DNA of 64,000 bases from RAM1 sp943372515 (GCA_943372515.1 CALRYY010000001.1:1-64000), one strand, 5' to 3'. Counted from the first letter of the stretch, positions 17,047-28,563 are shown. Notes: a model not told the origin generated them from the letters alone. Program-made: numbers and translations.

Positions 17047-17078
17047 TATAGTCCCGCAGCCTTATAGTCCCGCAGCCT
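17047..17078. repeat. Perfect 16-bp tandem duplication before the hydrolase gene
   Basis: TATAGTCCCGCAGCCT occurs twice head to tail (17047-17062 and 17063-17078), 13 bp before the hydrolase ATG. Each copy starts with TATAGT, so the duplication doubles a possible -10 hexamer. A recent slippage event is likely. Confidence 0.7.
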
Positions 17079-17091
17079 TCCAAGGAGTTCC

Positions 17092-17970
17092 ATGCTTGCC
17101 ATTGTTCGCCCCGTTCTGACCTTGCTGCTCCTGGCCTGCAGCGCGCTGGCCCTGGCGCAGCGGGTGGAGCCCGAGATCACCATCCTGGCGCTGGTCATCA
17201 ACGGCAAGCGCACCGATGTGCTGGCGCACCTCTACAAGCCAGAGGGTGACGGGCCGTTTCCGCTGGTCATCTATTCGCATGGCCGTGCCGGCGCCAGCGA
17301 AGACCGGGCTGCGCTGAAGTACCCGGTGCCTGTGGGCCACGGAAACTACTGGCTGCGCAAGGGCGTGGCTGTGGTGGCGCCGGTGCGCCCCGGCTATGGC
17401 GAGACAGGTGGCGACGACGTGGAGCATTCAGGAACCCGCTGGAAGGGCGCCACCTGCACGACTGACCCGGACTTCACCCGGGTCGCTGTCAACGCGCGCC
17501 GCACCGTGGTGGCCACCTACGAATGGGCGCTCAGGCAGCCCTGGGTGCGCCGCGACCGCATCCTGATCCAGGGCCAGTCGGTCGGTGGACTCACCACCGT
17601 GGCCACGGCTGCGCTGAACCTGCCGGGCGTGGTGGGCACCGTCAATTTCGCGGGCGGCTCCGGCGGCTACCCCGAGGTGTCACCCGGCAAAAGCTGCAAG
17701 CCCGAAAACCTGACCAGCACCTACCGCGAGTTTGGCCGCCAGGCGCGGGGCCCCAGCCTGTGGCTGTATGCCGCCAACGACCAGTACTGGGGCCCGGACA
17801 TGCCTCGCACCTGGCATGAGGCCTACCAGGCCGGCGGCAGCGACACCACCTTCGTCATGACCGGTACGCTGGTGAACAAGGACGGCCACCAGTTGCTGCT
17901 GCACGGCGGGCGCATGTGGTCGGTGCCGCTGGATGCCTTCATCAAGAAGGTCGGATTGCTGGCGCCTTGA
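17092..17970 (+). CDS. Secreted alpha/beta hydrolase of the dienelactone-hydrolase type
   Basis: The 292-residue protein has a cleaved signal peptide (LTLLLLACSALALAQ). It has an alpha/beta-hydrolase fold with an HGRAGAS oxyanion loop, the nucleophile elbow GQSVGG, a probable acid in AANDQYWGPD and a C-terminal His in GHQLLLHGG. It most likely hydrolyses an ester or peptide in the periplasm. The start has AAGGAG 6 nt upstream. Its last 29 bp overlap the DUF1772 gene on the other strand. Confidence 0.8.
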   Translation: MLAIVRPVLTLLLLACSALALAQRVEPEITILALVINGKRTDVLAHLYKPEGDGPFPLVIYSHGRAGASEDRAALKYPVPVGHGNYWLRKGVAVVAPVRPGYGETGGDDVEHSGTRWKGATCTTDPDFTRVAVNARRTVVATYEWALRQPWVRRDRILIQGQSVGGLTTVATAALNLPGVVGTVNFAGGSGGYPEVSPGKSCKPENLTSTYREFGRQARGPSLWLYAANDQYWGPDMPRTWHEAYQAGGSDTTFVMTGTLVNKDGHQLLLHGGRMWSVPLDAFIKKVGLLAP

Positions 17971-18442
17971 GCCGCAAGGCCAGCACGGCGCCGGCAAAGC
18001 ACAGGCCAGCGGCTACGGTGCGGACCAGATTGGCGCTGTTCCAGCTGTCGCGCGCCTGCATCCAGTCCGCCGGTGGCGACGCCGGGTTCCACTGCGCCAG
18101 TGCGTTGTTGATGGGGACGTTGACCTCGCGCGTGAGCCAGAACACAGCGCCAAAGTACACCACCCACAGCGCCAGCCACACATGTCCTGCACGCCGCTGC
18201 CCGCTTGCATGCAACGCCAGCGCGGCCAGCAGCGGCAGCACCGCAGTGCCAAAGTAAATCCCGCCGAAGGTGGCGTTGCGCACCACGCGGTTGATGGCCT
18301 GCTGGATGGTGATGTAGTCTTGCGCGTCCAGATCGCGCATGGCGGGCACCACGTCCACGGCAAACGCAAAGAAGAAGCCGGCCATCAGGCCCAGCAGGAT
18401 GGTGGCCAGCACCTGCAGGCTGGAGGCGGTTTTGTTCAGCAT
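17942..18442 (-). CDS. DUF1772 (anthrone-oxygenase-like) membrane protein
   Basis: The 166-residue protein has four transmembrane helices and the DUF1772 signature around REVNVPINNALAQWNP, with conserved Asn and Trp between helices 3 and 4. Related fungal proteins are anthrone oxygenases. In bacteria the family is uncharacterised. The gene overlaps the hydrolase tail to tail by 29 bp. Confidence 0.75.
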   Translation of the reverse strand: MLNKTASSLQVLATILLGLMAGFFFAFAVDVVPAMRDLDAQDYITIQQAINRVVRNATFGGIYFGTAVLPLLAALALHASGQRRAGHVWLALWVVYFGAVFWLTREVNVPINNALAQWNPASPPADWMQARDSWNSANLVRTVAAGLCFAGAVLALRLKAPAIRPS

Positions 18443-18534
18443 GTGTTCTCCACTGTGCGGCCGAGCTTAGGCGCGCTTCGCAAAGGGCTTGCCAAGCCTG
18501 TGTAAAGCCGCTGAAACAAAAAAAGGGCGACCCA

Positions 18535-18643
18535 CAGGGCGCCTGTGCATTTCGCGATACGCAGCGTTCTGGAGCGTGTCGATGAAGTTGCGCAGCTGGT
18601 TGCTGCGGCTGGGGTGCTTGGGCTTGCGCAGGGCCTTGGCCTC
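18535..18643 (-). pseudogene. Duplicated, decayed 3' end of rpoD
   Basis: These 109 bp align without gaps to 21269-21377, the end of the rpoD gene plus half of its terminator, with about 10 mismatches, in the same orientation. Read in the rpoD frame, the changes alter amino acids (Leu to Pro, Asp to Asn, Lys to Gln, Ser to Asn), and the stop TAA has become CAG. It is therefore not a working sigma fragment. Weaker similarity continues about 12 bp further left. On the rpoD-internal side the match ends abruptly. It forms the left boundary of the hydrolase-LuxR/P450 segment. Confidence 0.85.
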
Positions 18644-18719
18644 GCACGGCGTGAGCGAGCTGCCCGGCCCGACCAGGGCGATGCGACAATGACCTGATGA
18701 GCTCGCTGTCCCTCTTCAC

Positions 18720-19787
18720 ATGAGCGAACATCCCGCGATCCGCTTTTGCAACGCGCCAGACGACGTCAGGCTCGCCATGACCGTACAGGGCAGCGGGCCC
18801 GTGATCGTCAAGGCGGCCAATTGGTTGTCGCATCTTCAGCAAGAGTCCGAGCTGTTTGCCACCCGCCACTGGATTGACGAGTTGGCGCGGGGGCATACCC
18901 TGGTGCGCTACGACTCACGCGGCTGCGGGCTGTCGGACCGCGATGTAGCCAGCGTATCGCTGCAAGCTTGGGTGAGCGACCTCGAATCCGTTGTCGACGC
19001 GGCAAATATCGGTCGCTTTGTTTTGTTTGGTGTGTCGCAGGGTGCTGCAGTGGCCATCGAGTATGCGGTCCGCCATCCGGAACGCGTCCAAGGCCTGGTT
19101 CTGTTTGGTGCGTTTGCCCGCGGCATGCTGCGTCAAGGTGGAAGCGAACGGGTCACGCAGGCCTCGCACGCATTGGTGCGTTTGGCCGAACTGGGCTGGG
19201 GGCACGATACGGCGTCGTTCCGTGAGGTGTTTACCCAACACATCTTCCGTGATGCAACGCCCGAGCAGATGCGCGCGTTCGATGAATGCCACCGCCACAC
19301 CGTTTCGGGTCCGGTCGCGGCGCGCTACATGCGCACCTTTTACCAGCTCGATGTGTGCCGCTCTGCGGCCGGTTTGAGCTGCCCAGCGCTGGTGATGCAC
19401 AGTGACGGTGACGCGCTGGTGCTGCCGCGCGAGGGTAGGCTGTTGGCTTCATTGATTCCGGGGGCGCGTTTTGTGGAAGTACCCAGTCGTAATCATCTGT
19501 TGCTTGAAAGCGAGCCGGGCTGGAAGCAAGTGCAGGCTGAGTTTCGGGGTTTTATGGCCGCTGTCCATGCTGCTGAGACTGGTGCAGCCAGACCGGCGTT
19601 GACGCCTCGGCAGAAAGACGTGCTCAAAGCCGTTGCCCGTGGCTTGACCGACAAGTCAACTGCCCGGGAACTGGCGCTGAGCCCGCGCACGGTCGAGATG
19701 CATGTCGCGCGCGCGTTGAAGGCACTGGGGGTGCGCAACCGTGCCGAGGCCGTGTCCGTCGCGTTGCAGTGGAAGCTGCTCGACTAA
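18720..19787 (+). CDS. Alpha/beta hydrolase-LuxR HTH fusion regulator
   Basis: The 355-residue protein has an alpha/beta-hydrolase domain at about 1-285: nucleophile elbow GVSQGAA, acid in MHSDGDALV, His in SRNHLLLE. It is fused to a LuxR/GerE-type helix-turn-helix at about 290-352 (LTPRQKDVLKAVARGLTDKS, then SPRTVEMHVARALKALGVRN). The likely role is a transcription factor whose hydrolase-like domain senses, or turns over, a small molecule. It lies 144 bp before a P450 gene on the same strand, its obvious candidate target. Both lie between the two rpoD 3'-end copies. Confidence 0.85.
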   Translation: MSEHPAIRFCNAPDDVRLAMTVQGSGPVIVKAANWLSHLQQESELFATRHWIDELARGHTLVRYDSRGCGLSDRDVASVSLQAWVSDLESVVDAANIGRFVLFGVSQGAAVAIEYAVRHPERVQGLVLFGAFARGMLRQGGSERVTQASHALVRLAELGWGHDTASFREVFTQHIFRDATPEQMRAFDECHRHTVSGPVAARYMRTFYQLDVCRSAAGLSCPALVMHSDGDALVLPREGRLLASLIPGARFVEVPSRNHLLLESEPGWKQVQAEFRGFMAAVHAAETGAARPALTPRQKDVLKAVARGLTDKSTARELALSPRTVEMHVARALKALGVRNRAEAVSVALQWKLLD

Positions 19788-19931
19788 CAGGCGTCTACGG
19801 TAGCGGGTTGCATTTCATACCGTAGTTGCTGCGCCAGTGACGCTCGCCGATACCGTAGCCTGCCGACTGGTGGCTTTGCGCCTTGCTTTCCAAAATGCGA
19901 GGGTGTTTCAAAACCTCTTCAGGAGCCCCGC

Positions 19932-21179
19932 ATGCTGCACGATGCAATCGCAATTGCCCCTTTGCCACTGGACGCGGCCGTGTCACCCGCGATTGTCGAC
20001 CTGCGAGAGTCCGCTTTCCGCGACGACCCGCACCGGATTCTGCGGCCACTGCGCGAACGTGGCCCGCTGCACCGCGACACGCTTGGCGTATGGCTGGTGA
20101 CTGGCCACGCGCTGGCGCGCGCCGTCCTGACCGACACCCATATGGGGCGCGATCCCCGCCAATGGCGTGGCTACGCGTCTTTGCGACCCTACCTCGCGGA
20201 TTCGACGCTTGAGCAGACGGTGGAGCGATGGATGCTTCTTAACGACGGGTCGGCGCACACCCGCATGCGCCGCCTGGCAGCCGGGGCGTTCACGCCTGCT
20301 GCCACACGCCTGCTGGAGCAGCAAGTGACCGCGACAGCGGACGCCTTGATCGATGCGTTGCCCAAAGATCGGCCCTTCGACCTCATGCGCGATTTTGCGC
20401 AGCCTTTCCCGGTCCGCGTGATGGGTGACCTGCTGGGGCTGCCCGCTGGCGACTTTGATCGCAGCAAGGCATGGTCCGATGCCTTGGCGATGGTGGTGGA
20501 ACCCGCCGCGACACGTGCCGTTCGTGAGCAGTCTGACCGCGCGGCTGCAGAGATGCTCGATTACCTGTGTGGCGTGGTGGCTAGCCGCCGCCACCATCCG
20601 CGCGATGATTTGTTGAGCGACATGCTGGCCCGGCAGGCGTGCGACCGCACGGCCACCGACGACGAACTGCTGGCTAACCTGATGCTGCTTTTTGTGGCGG
20701 GGCACGAGACCACAACCAATCTCATCGGCAATGGCATGCTCAGTCTGATGAGCCACCCGTTGCAACTGGCCCGCCTGCGCGCTGAGCCATCGCTGATGCC
20801 CCAGGCGGTAGAAGAGATGATGCGGTTTGAAGGCCCGGTATCGGTGGTCGCGCGAATCGCCCATCAGTCTTGCCGCGTTGGCGATCTGACCATTGCACCG
20901 GGCGACCTGCTCTACTGCTTGACCGCAGCCGCCAACCGCGATCCAAAGGTGTTTTTGGACCCTGATGCCTTCGACGTTGGCCGCGAACGCAACCCGCATC
21001 TGTCGTTCGGCGGTGGGGTGCACTACTGCCTTGGCGCGCCGTTGGCCCGTCTTGAGGGCGCGGTTGCGTTTCGTCGTCTGCTTGCGCGTTTTGCGCACCT
21101 GCGCCGGACTGACAGCGATGTGGCATGGCGTCCGCTGGTGAACCTGCGGGGTCTGACGAGACTCGATGTGACCGGGTAA
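19932..21179 (+). CDS. Cytochrome P450 (bacterial class I, CYP107-like)
   Basis: The 415-residue soluble P450 has all landmarks: the I-helix oxygen-activation motif AGHETTTN, the ExxR motif in EEMMRFEGPV and the heme loop FGGGVHYCLGAPLARLEG with the axial Cys at about 366. Such enzymes hydroxylate or epoxidise small molecules using ferredoxin and ferredoxin reductase. No redox partner gene is present nearby. AGGAG precedes the ATG. It probably belongs with the upstream hydrolase-LuxR regulator. The substrate is unknown. Confidence 0.9.
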   Translation: MLHDAIAIAPLPLDAAVSPAIVDLRESAFRDDPHRILRPLRERGPLHRDTLGVWLVTGHALARAVLTDTHMGRDPRQWRGYASLRPYLADSTLEQTVERWMLLNDGSAHTRMRRLAAGAFTPAATRLLEQQVTATADALIDALPKDRPFDLMRDFAQPFPVRVMGDLLGLPAGDFDRSKAWSDALAMVVEPAATRAVREQSDRAAAEMLDYLCGVVASRRHHPRDDLLSDMLARQACDRTATDDELLANLMLLFVAGHETTTNLIGNGMLSLMSHPLQLARLRAEPSLMPQAVEEMMRFEGPVSVVARIAHQSCRVGDLTIAPGDLLYCLTAAANRDPKVFLDPDAFDVGRERNPHLSFGGGVHYCLGAPLARLEGAVAFRRLLARFAHLRRTDSDVAWRPLVNLRGLTRLDVTG

Positions 21180-21250
21180 CCCGCCCTCCGCTCGTCGGTG
21201 CGCCAGGCGTGGTTGACACATCAGAGTCCAATGCGCCGCAGGGCGGGCCC

Positions 21251-21286
21251 AAATGCAAAGGCGCCCCGCAGGGCGCCTTTGCATTT
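21251..21286. terminator. Bidirectional hairpin between P450 and rpoD
   Basis: AAATGCAAAGGCGCC (21251-21265) pairs perfectly with its complement at 21272-21286 around a 6-nt loop, giving a 15-bp stem. It lies 16 bp past the rpoD stop and 71 bp past the P450 stop, so it can end both transcripts. There is only a short T-rich arm and no long U-tract. The copy at 18535 keeps one arm only. Confidence 0.7.
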
Positions 21287-21302
21287 CGCAACACGCAGCG
21301 TT

Positions 21303-23582
<2,280 letters not shown>

Positions 23583-23822
23583 GAGAGACCTCAGGACATC
23601 AAAAAGAGACACAGAAACACAAATGCGCCACAAATCCCGGCGCGGGTGACGAGACGGCAGACTGGCGTACCACAGGGGCAACCCGGCTGGATCTCAATGG
23701 CAAGATGTGTGGGCGAACATTTGGTGTGCAGTCCTTGCGGTATGTGGGCGAGTCGTGCGCTGTGGCATCGGTTAGCCGGGTCCGGAGGTGCTGCTGTCGC
23801 TCTTGCCGATAGCAAACCCTAC

Positions 23823-23828
23823 ATTATA
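23823..23828 (-). promoter_or_regulatory. -10 hexamer of a probable rpoD promoter
   Basis: A perfect TATAAT is read on the minus strand just beyond the dnaG stop. TTGAAA lies upstream but at a short 14-nt spacing, so the -35 is uncertain. It would give rpoD its own transcript with a leader of about 235 nt. No structured element or small gene was recognised in the 23583-23822 leader. Confidence 0.45.
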
Positions 23829-23844
23829 CCGGTGGACGCAGATT

Positions 23845-25707
23845 TCAAGTCGGATCTTCAATCCGGGCCAAAGAAGCCTCCAGTTGCAGGCGCCGGGCAT
23901 GCAGCTCGCGGTAGCGTTCCAGGGCCTGCGGGTCGGTGGCCGCGGCTTCAATGGCCGCTGTCTCCTGGACCTTCAGGCGCTCTACCAGCATGCGGCTGAG
24001 CAGGTCGCGCAACTCTGCCGCTGATTCAGCACCCGGTGGCGGCATGTCCTGGACGTCGGCCATGAGTTTCATGGCCAGCGGCTCGCTCTCGTGGCCCTGC
24101 AAGGCCTCGCGCAGCGACCCCCAGGGCAGGGGGCCGTGTTCGTGCAGCTGGCTGTCCAGCCAGGCGAACAGGGGGCCATGGGGTTCTGGCAGCTCACACA
24201 GCATGGCGTGCATCTCGTGCGACAGGTTGTCCCAGGACACGGCGTCGCCCAGCAGCAGGCGTGCGGCGTGGTCAGCGCGGCTGACCGGTGCAGCCCGGCC
24301 TGGCAGCCTGCGCGGCGGTTTGGGGGGCGCCTTGGGTCGGTAGCCTTCATCTTGCCGCCTTGGGGCGCTCTCTTTTTGATAGCGACCAGGGCTGGTGCCC
24401 GCCATGTTCCACAGGTCTGACAGCTCGCGCGTTTCAAGCTGGACCCGCTCGGCAATCTCGCCCAGCAATTGCCGCTTGAGCGCGCCTTCGGGCAGCAGCG
24501 CCCACAGCGGGCGCGCGTTGGCAGAGAAGTGTGCCCGGCCCTCAGCACTTGCAAGGTCGCAGCCTTCGCTGGCGGCTTCTATCAGGAAGACAGACAGCGG
24601 CGTGGCAGCGCTCACATATTTGGCAAACGCGTCCTTGCCAAATTCGCGGATGTAGCTGTCCGGGTCGTGCTCTGCCGGCAGAAACAGGAATTTGACCGAG
24701 CGCACGTCGGTGGCATAGGGCAGGGCGCCGTCCAGCGCCTTGCGCGCGGCGCGGCGGCCGGCTGCGTCGCCGTCAAAGCTGAACACCACCGAATCAGTGA
24801 AGCGAAAGAGCTTTTGCACATGGTCGGGCGTGCAGGCCGTGCCCAGGGTCGCCACCGCGTTGGGAAAGCCCAGCTGCGCCAGGGCCACCACGTCCATGTA
24901 GCCCTCGGTCACCAGCACATAGCCCTGCTCGCGGAGGGCCTGGCGGGCCTCGAACAGCCCGTACAGCTCGCGACCCTTGCTGAATACCGGAGTTTCGGGT
25001 GAATTGAGGTACTTGGGCTTTTCGTCGCCCAGCACGCGGCCGCCAAAGCCTATGCATTCGCCCTTGACGTTGCGAATGGGGAACATCACCCGGTCACGAA
25101 AGCGGTCGTAGCGTTTGCTCTCGCCCGAGTCTTCGTCTTCGTTCACGATCACCAGGCCGCTTTCAGCCAGCAGGGGATCGTCGTAGTTGGCAAACACGCT
25201 GGCCAGACTGCGCCAGCCTTCAGGCGCGTAGCCAAGGCCGAACTGCCTGGCAATTTCACCCGACAGGCCGCGACCTTTGAGGTAGCCGATGGCACGCGGC
25301 GATGCCTTGAGGTGCTTGCGGTAGGCCTCGCCGGCTTTTTCCAGCACGTCGCTCAGCGTGGCCTGCTTTTCACGCTGTTTGGCAGCGCGTTCGCGGTCCT
25401 GCGGGCTGGCGTCGTCCTCGGGTACCTGCATGCCGTGTTGCTGGGCCAGGTCTTTCACGGCCTCGATGAAGGTCATGCCCGCATGTTCCATCAGGAAGCC
25501 GATGGCGTTGCCGTTCTTGCCGCAGCCAAAGCAGTGATAGAACTGCTTGGTGGGGCTGACGCTGAAGCTGGGCGACTTCTCGCCATGAAAGGGGCACAGG
25601 CCCATGAAATTGGCACCGCCCTTTTTGAGCTGCACATAGCGCCCGACGATCTCGACGACGTCAGTACGTGCAAGCAGCTCTTGAATGAAGGTCTGGGGGA
25701 TGGCCAT
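23845..25707 (-). CDS. dnaG: DNA primase DnaG
   Basis: The 620-residue primase has the N-terminal CHC2 zinc ribbon (Cys38, His41, Cys59, Cys62), the RNA-polymerase core and the TOPRIM motifs (VLVTEGYMDVVALA and VVFSFDGDAAGRRAA). A C-terminal DnaB-binding helical domain completes it. It lays RNA primers at replication forks. The length is normal. It is divergent from the acyl-CoA synthetase and upstream of rpoD. Confidence 0.97.
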   Translation of the reverse strand: MAIPQTFIQELLARTDVVEIVGRYVQLKKGGANFMGLCPFHGEKSPSFSVSPTKQFYHCFGCGKNGNAIGFLMEHAGMTFIEAVKDLAQQHGMQVPEDDASPQDRERAAKQREKQATLSDVLEKAGEAYRKHLKASPRAIGYLKGRGLSGEIARQFGLGYAPEGWRSLASVFANYDDPLLAESGLVIVNEDEDSGESKRYDRFRDRVMFPIRNVKGECIGFGGRVLGDEKPKYLNSPETPVFSKGRELYGLFEARQALREQGYVLVTEGYMDVVALAQLGFPNAVATLGTACTPDHVQKLFRFTDSVVFSFDGDAAGRRAARKALDGALPYATDVRSVKFLFLPAEHDPDSYIREFGKDAFAKYVSAATPLSVFLIEAASEGCDLASAEGRAHFSANARPLWALLPEGALKRQLLGEIAERVQLETRELSDLWNMAGTSPGRYQKESAPRRQDEGYRPKAPPKPPRRLPGRAAPVSRADHAARLLLGDAVSWDNLSHEMHAMLCELPEPHGPLFAWLDSQLHEHGPLPWGSLREALQGHESEPLAMKLMADVQDMPPPGAESAAELRDLLSRMLVERLKVQETAAIEAAATDPQALERYRELHARRLQLEASLARIEDPT

Positions 25708-25805
25708 AGGTGGGAATACGGTTGCGTATTCTTACCTAAGGGAGCGGCTGCCTGTTCGGCGTACCCTACCGGCACACCGCATCAGCGGGAACAACGGAGA
25801 CAAGC

Positions 25806-27464
25806 ATGACGGATATTTTCAGCCAGGACCTGCCACGGACCGAGGCCAACTTCGCACCCATTTCACCGTTGTCGTTCATCGAACGCACGGCCGAGGTGTA
25901 CCCCAACCGGCTGGCTGTCGTCCATGGCGACTCGCGGCGCACCTGGAGTGAGGTCTACGCACGCTGCCGCCGGCTGGCCAGTGCCTTGCAGAAGGCGGGC
26001 GTGGGCAAGGGCGACACGGTGGCCGTCATGCTGCCCAACACGCCGCCGATGGTTGAGGCCCACTTCGGCATACCCATGGCGGGAGCGGTGCTGAATGCGC
26101 TGAACACGCGGCTGGACCCCGAGACGGTGGCCTTCATGCTGGACCATGGCGAGGCCAAAGTGGTGATCGTCGACCCGGAGTTCGCACCCGTCATGTTGAA
26201 GGCACTTGCCTTGCGCAAAGCCACGACGCCGTTGCTGGTGATCGACGTGGAGGACGCCGTGTACACCGGGCCGGTGCAGCGCATCGGCACAGCGACTTAT
26301 GACGCCTTTGTGGCCGGTGGTGACGCCGCCTTCGTCTGGCAGCTGCCCACCGACGAATGGGACGCGATTGCGCTGAACTACACCAGCGGCACCACCGGCA
26401 ACCCCAAGGGCGTGGTCTACCACCACCGTGGCGCGGCCATCAACGCCATCTCCAACATCCTGGAATGGGACATGCCCAAGCACGCGGTCTACATGTGGAC
26501 GCTGCCGATGTTCCATTGCAACGGCTGGTGTTTCCCCTGGACGGTGGCCGCGCGCGCGGGCGTGAACGTGTGTTTGCGCAAGGTGGAAGCGCAGGCAATG
26601 GTGGACGCCATCCGCACGCATGGCGTGACCCACTATTGCGGTGCGCCGATCGTCCACGGCATGCTGGTCAATGCGCCGGATGCCCTGAAGGCGCAGCTGC
26701 AGGGCCTGCCCCAGGGCGGTGTGAAGGCCATGGTGGCCGGTGCCGCGCCGCCGGCGTCGATGATCGAAGGCATGGAAACGCTGGGTTTTGACCTGACCCA
26801 TGTGTACGGCCTGACCGAGGTTTATGGCCCAGCCACCGTCTGTGCCAAACACGTCGAATGGAATGCGCTGGACATTGGCGAGCGGGCCCGGCTGAATGCG
26901 CGCCAGGGCGTGCGCTACCACCTGCAGCAAGGCGCGCTGGTGATCGACCCGCAAACGATGAAGCCCGTGCCCTGGGACGGCGTGACCATGGGCGAGATCA
27001 TGTTCCGGGGCAACATCACCATGAAGGGCTACCTGAAGAACCCGGGCGCCACGAAAGAAGCCTTTGAGGGCGGATGGTTCCACACCGGCGATCTGGCGGT
27101 GCAGTACCCCGACGGCTACATCAAGATCAAGGACCGCAGCAAGGACGTGATCATTTCGGGCGGCGAAAACATTTCTTCAATCGAAGTCGAAGACGTTCTT
27201 TACCGTCACCCCGACGTCCTGGCCGCCGCCGTGGTGGCCAAGCCCGACACCAGGTGGGGTGAGACGCCCTGTGCGTTTGTGGAGTTGAAGGCTGGCGCCA
27301 CCACGACGGCAGAGGCCATCGTGGCGCACTGCAAGAAACACCTGGCCGGCTTCAAGGTGCCGCGTGCGGTTGTCTTTGGCGAGCTGCCCAAGACCAGCAC
27401 GGGCAAGATCCAGAAGTTCGAACTGCGCAAGCAGGCGGGCTCAGCCGCCGCGATTGACGTCTAG
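25806..27464 (+). CDS. AMP-forming acyl-CoA synthetase (DmdB/fatty-acid CoA ligase type)
   Basis: The 552-residue enzyme activates a carboxylic acid to acyl-AMP and then acyl-CoA. It shows the AMP-binding P-loop YTSGTTGNPKG near residue 192, motif HVYGLTEVYGP, the hinge region YIKIKDRSKDVIISGGENISSIEVE-like sequence near 440 and the C-terminal Lys in PKTSTGKIQKFELR. It resembles medium-chain or methylmercaptopropionate CoA ligases, but substrate cannot be fixed. It is divergent from dnaG and converges on the Bug-type gene. Confidence 0.88.
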   Translation: MTDIFSQDLPRTEANFAPISPLSFIERTAEVYPNRLAVVHGDSRRTWSEVYARCRRLASALQKAGVGKGDTVAVMLPNTPPMVEAHFGIPMAGAVLNALNTRLDPETVAFMLDHGEAKVVIVDPEFAPVMLKALALRKATTPLLVIDVEDAVYTGPVQRIGTATYDAFVAGGDAAFVWQLPTDEWDAIALNYTSGTTGNPKGVVYHHRGAAINAISNILEWDMPKHAVYMWTLPMFHCNGWCFPWTVAARAGVNVCLRKVEAQAMVDAIRTHGVTHYCGAPIVHGMLVNAPDALKAQLQGLPQGGVKAMVAGAAPPASMIEGMETLGFDLTHVYGLTEVYGPATVCAKHVEWNALDIGERARLNARQGVRYHLQQGALVIDPQTMKPVPWDGVTMGEIMFRGNITMKGYLKNPGATKEAFEGGWFHTGDLAVQYPDGYIKIKDRSKDVIISGGENISSIEVEDVLYRHPDVLAAAVVAKPDTRWGETPCAFVELKAGATTTAEAIVAHCKKHLAGFKVPRAVVFGELPKTSTGKIQKFELRKQAGSAAAIDV

Positions 27465-27472
27465 TCTGGCGT

Positions 27473-28456
27473 TCAGGTCTTCATCGCAAGGCCCAGCTTT
27501 TCGATAATGGCCTTTTCCTTGACGTAGGTGTCGGCAATAAACTTGGTGTAGTCCTCGGTGTTCAGATAGATCACCGATTGGTCGTACTTGTCAAAGCTGG
27601 CCAGCACGGCCGGGTCTTCCAGCGTTTTCTTGAAAGCGTCATGCAGCCGCCGCGTCAACGCCGGCGGCATGCCTTTGGGCCCGCCAATTCCAAAAGGGGA
27701 ATCAGCCAGTGTTTCATAGCCCAGTTCCTGCAGCGTGGGCACGTTGGACCAGCGCTTGGTGCGTTTGGATCCATAAGTGGCCAGCAGGCGGCAGGTGCCA
27801 GCGTCCACGTGGGGGCCCCAGCCGGTAGCGTCGCTGTGCGACATGACGTGACCGCCCAGCAGGGCTTGCATGCCGTCGGCGCTGCCCTTGAACGGGATGT
27901 GCTGCAGCTTGATGCCGGCCTTCATGCAGAACTCTTCCACCGCCAGGTGCGGGGTGGTGCCGTTGCCGGTGGAACCGAAGGTGAATTTGCCCGGGTTGGC
28001 TTTGGCATAGTCGACCAGGTCCTTGATGGACTTGATGGGCGAATCGGCGCGCACCACGATGCCGAAGGTGTAGCCGGTCAGGCAGGCGATGTAGGTGAAG
28101 TCCTTGAGCGGGTCGAACTGCATCTTCTGCATGTGCGGCAGTCGCGCCACGCCAATGGTGATCTGCGAAAGCGTGTAGCCGTCAGGCGCCGCATTGACCA
28201 GCTCGTTGGGGCCCAGCATGCCGCTGGCGCCTGCCTTGTTGTCCACCACGATCTGCCCGCCCAGCGCCTTGCCGGCGCTTTCGGCCAGCGCGCGCATCAC
28301 TGCATCGGTTGAACCGCCCGCCGGCCAGGGGCAGATCAGCCGGATGGGCTTGGCTGGAAACGCCGGAGCCTGCGCCAGTGCCGGCAGTGCAATGGCAGCG
28401 GACGCGGCAAGCGCGGACTGGACGAAGCGGCGACGGGGCTGGTGGACGACGGGCAT
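27473..28456 (-). CDS. Bug/TctC-family periplasmic solute-binding protein
   Basis: The 327-residue protein starts with a twin-arginine-like leader (PRRRFVQSALAASAAIALPALAQA). It continues with the Bug family hallmark FPAKPIRLICPWPAGGSTDAVMRALA and DNKAGASGMLGPNELVNAAPDGYTL. Bug proteins capture small carboxylates for tripartite tricarboxylate transporters, or act as orphan binders. No TctA/TctB membrane genes are adjacent, so this is an orphan, as most in the family are. ATG 28456 has AGGAG 6-8 nt upstream. Confidence 0.9.
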   Translation of the reverse strand: MPVVHQPRRRFVQSALAASAAIALPALAQAPAFPAKPIRLICPWPAGGSTDAVMRALAESAGKALGGQIVVDNKAGASGMLGPNELVNAAPDGYTLSQITIGVARLPHMQKMQFDPLKDFTYIACLTGYTFGIVVRADSPIKSIKDLVDYAKANPGKFTFGSTGNGTTPHLAVEEFCMKAGIKLQHIPFKGSADGMQALLGGHVMSHSDATGWGPHVDAGTCRLLATYGSKRTKRWSNVPTLQELGYETLADSPFGIGGPKGMPPALTRRLHDAFKKTLEDPAVLASFDKYDQSVIYLNTEDYTKFIADTYVKEKAIIEKLGLAMKT

Positions 28457-28563
28457 GGCGAACTCCTGGGTTGGGTTCGGCGGCCGCAAGGCTTCGGCCG
28501 CCACCATGCCAATCTAAAGTGTTCAGGCCCGCCTGCCATGGGGACTAACCATGGCCCCGCACT

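Noticed and set aside
18481..18692. A small plus-strand gene before the LuxR fusion
   Set aside because: The open frame at 18489-18692 is the reverse complement of the rpoD 3'-end copy and has no independent support.
25708..25805. rpsU upstream of dnaG
   Set aside because: Many bacteria have rpsU-dnaG-rpoD; here only the divergent acyl-CoA synthetase gene follows and no S21 frame is present.
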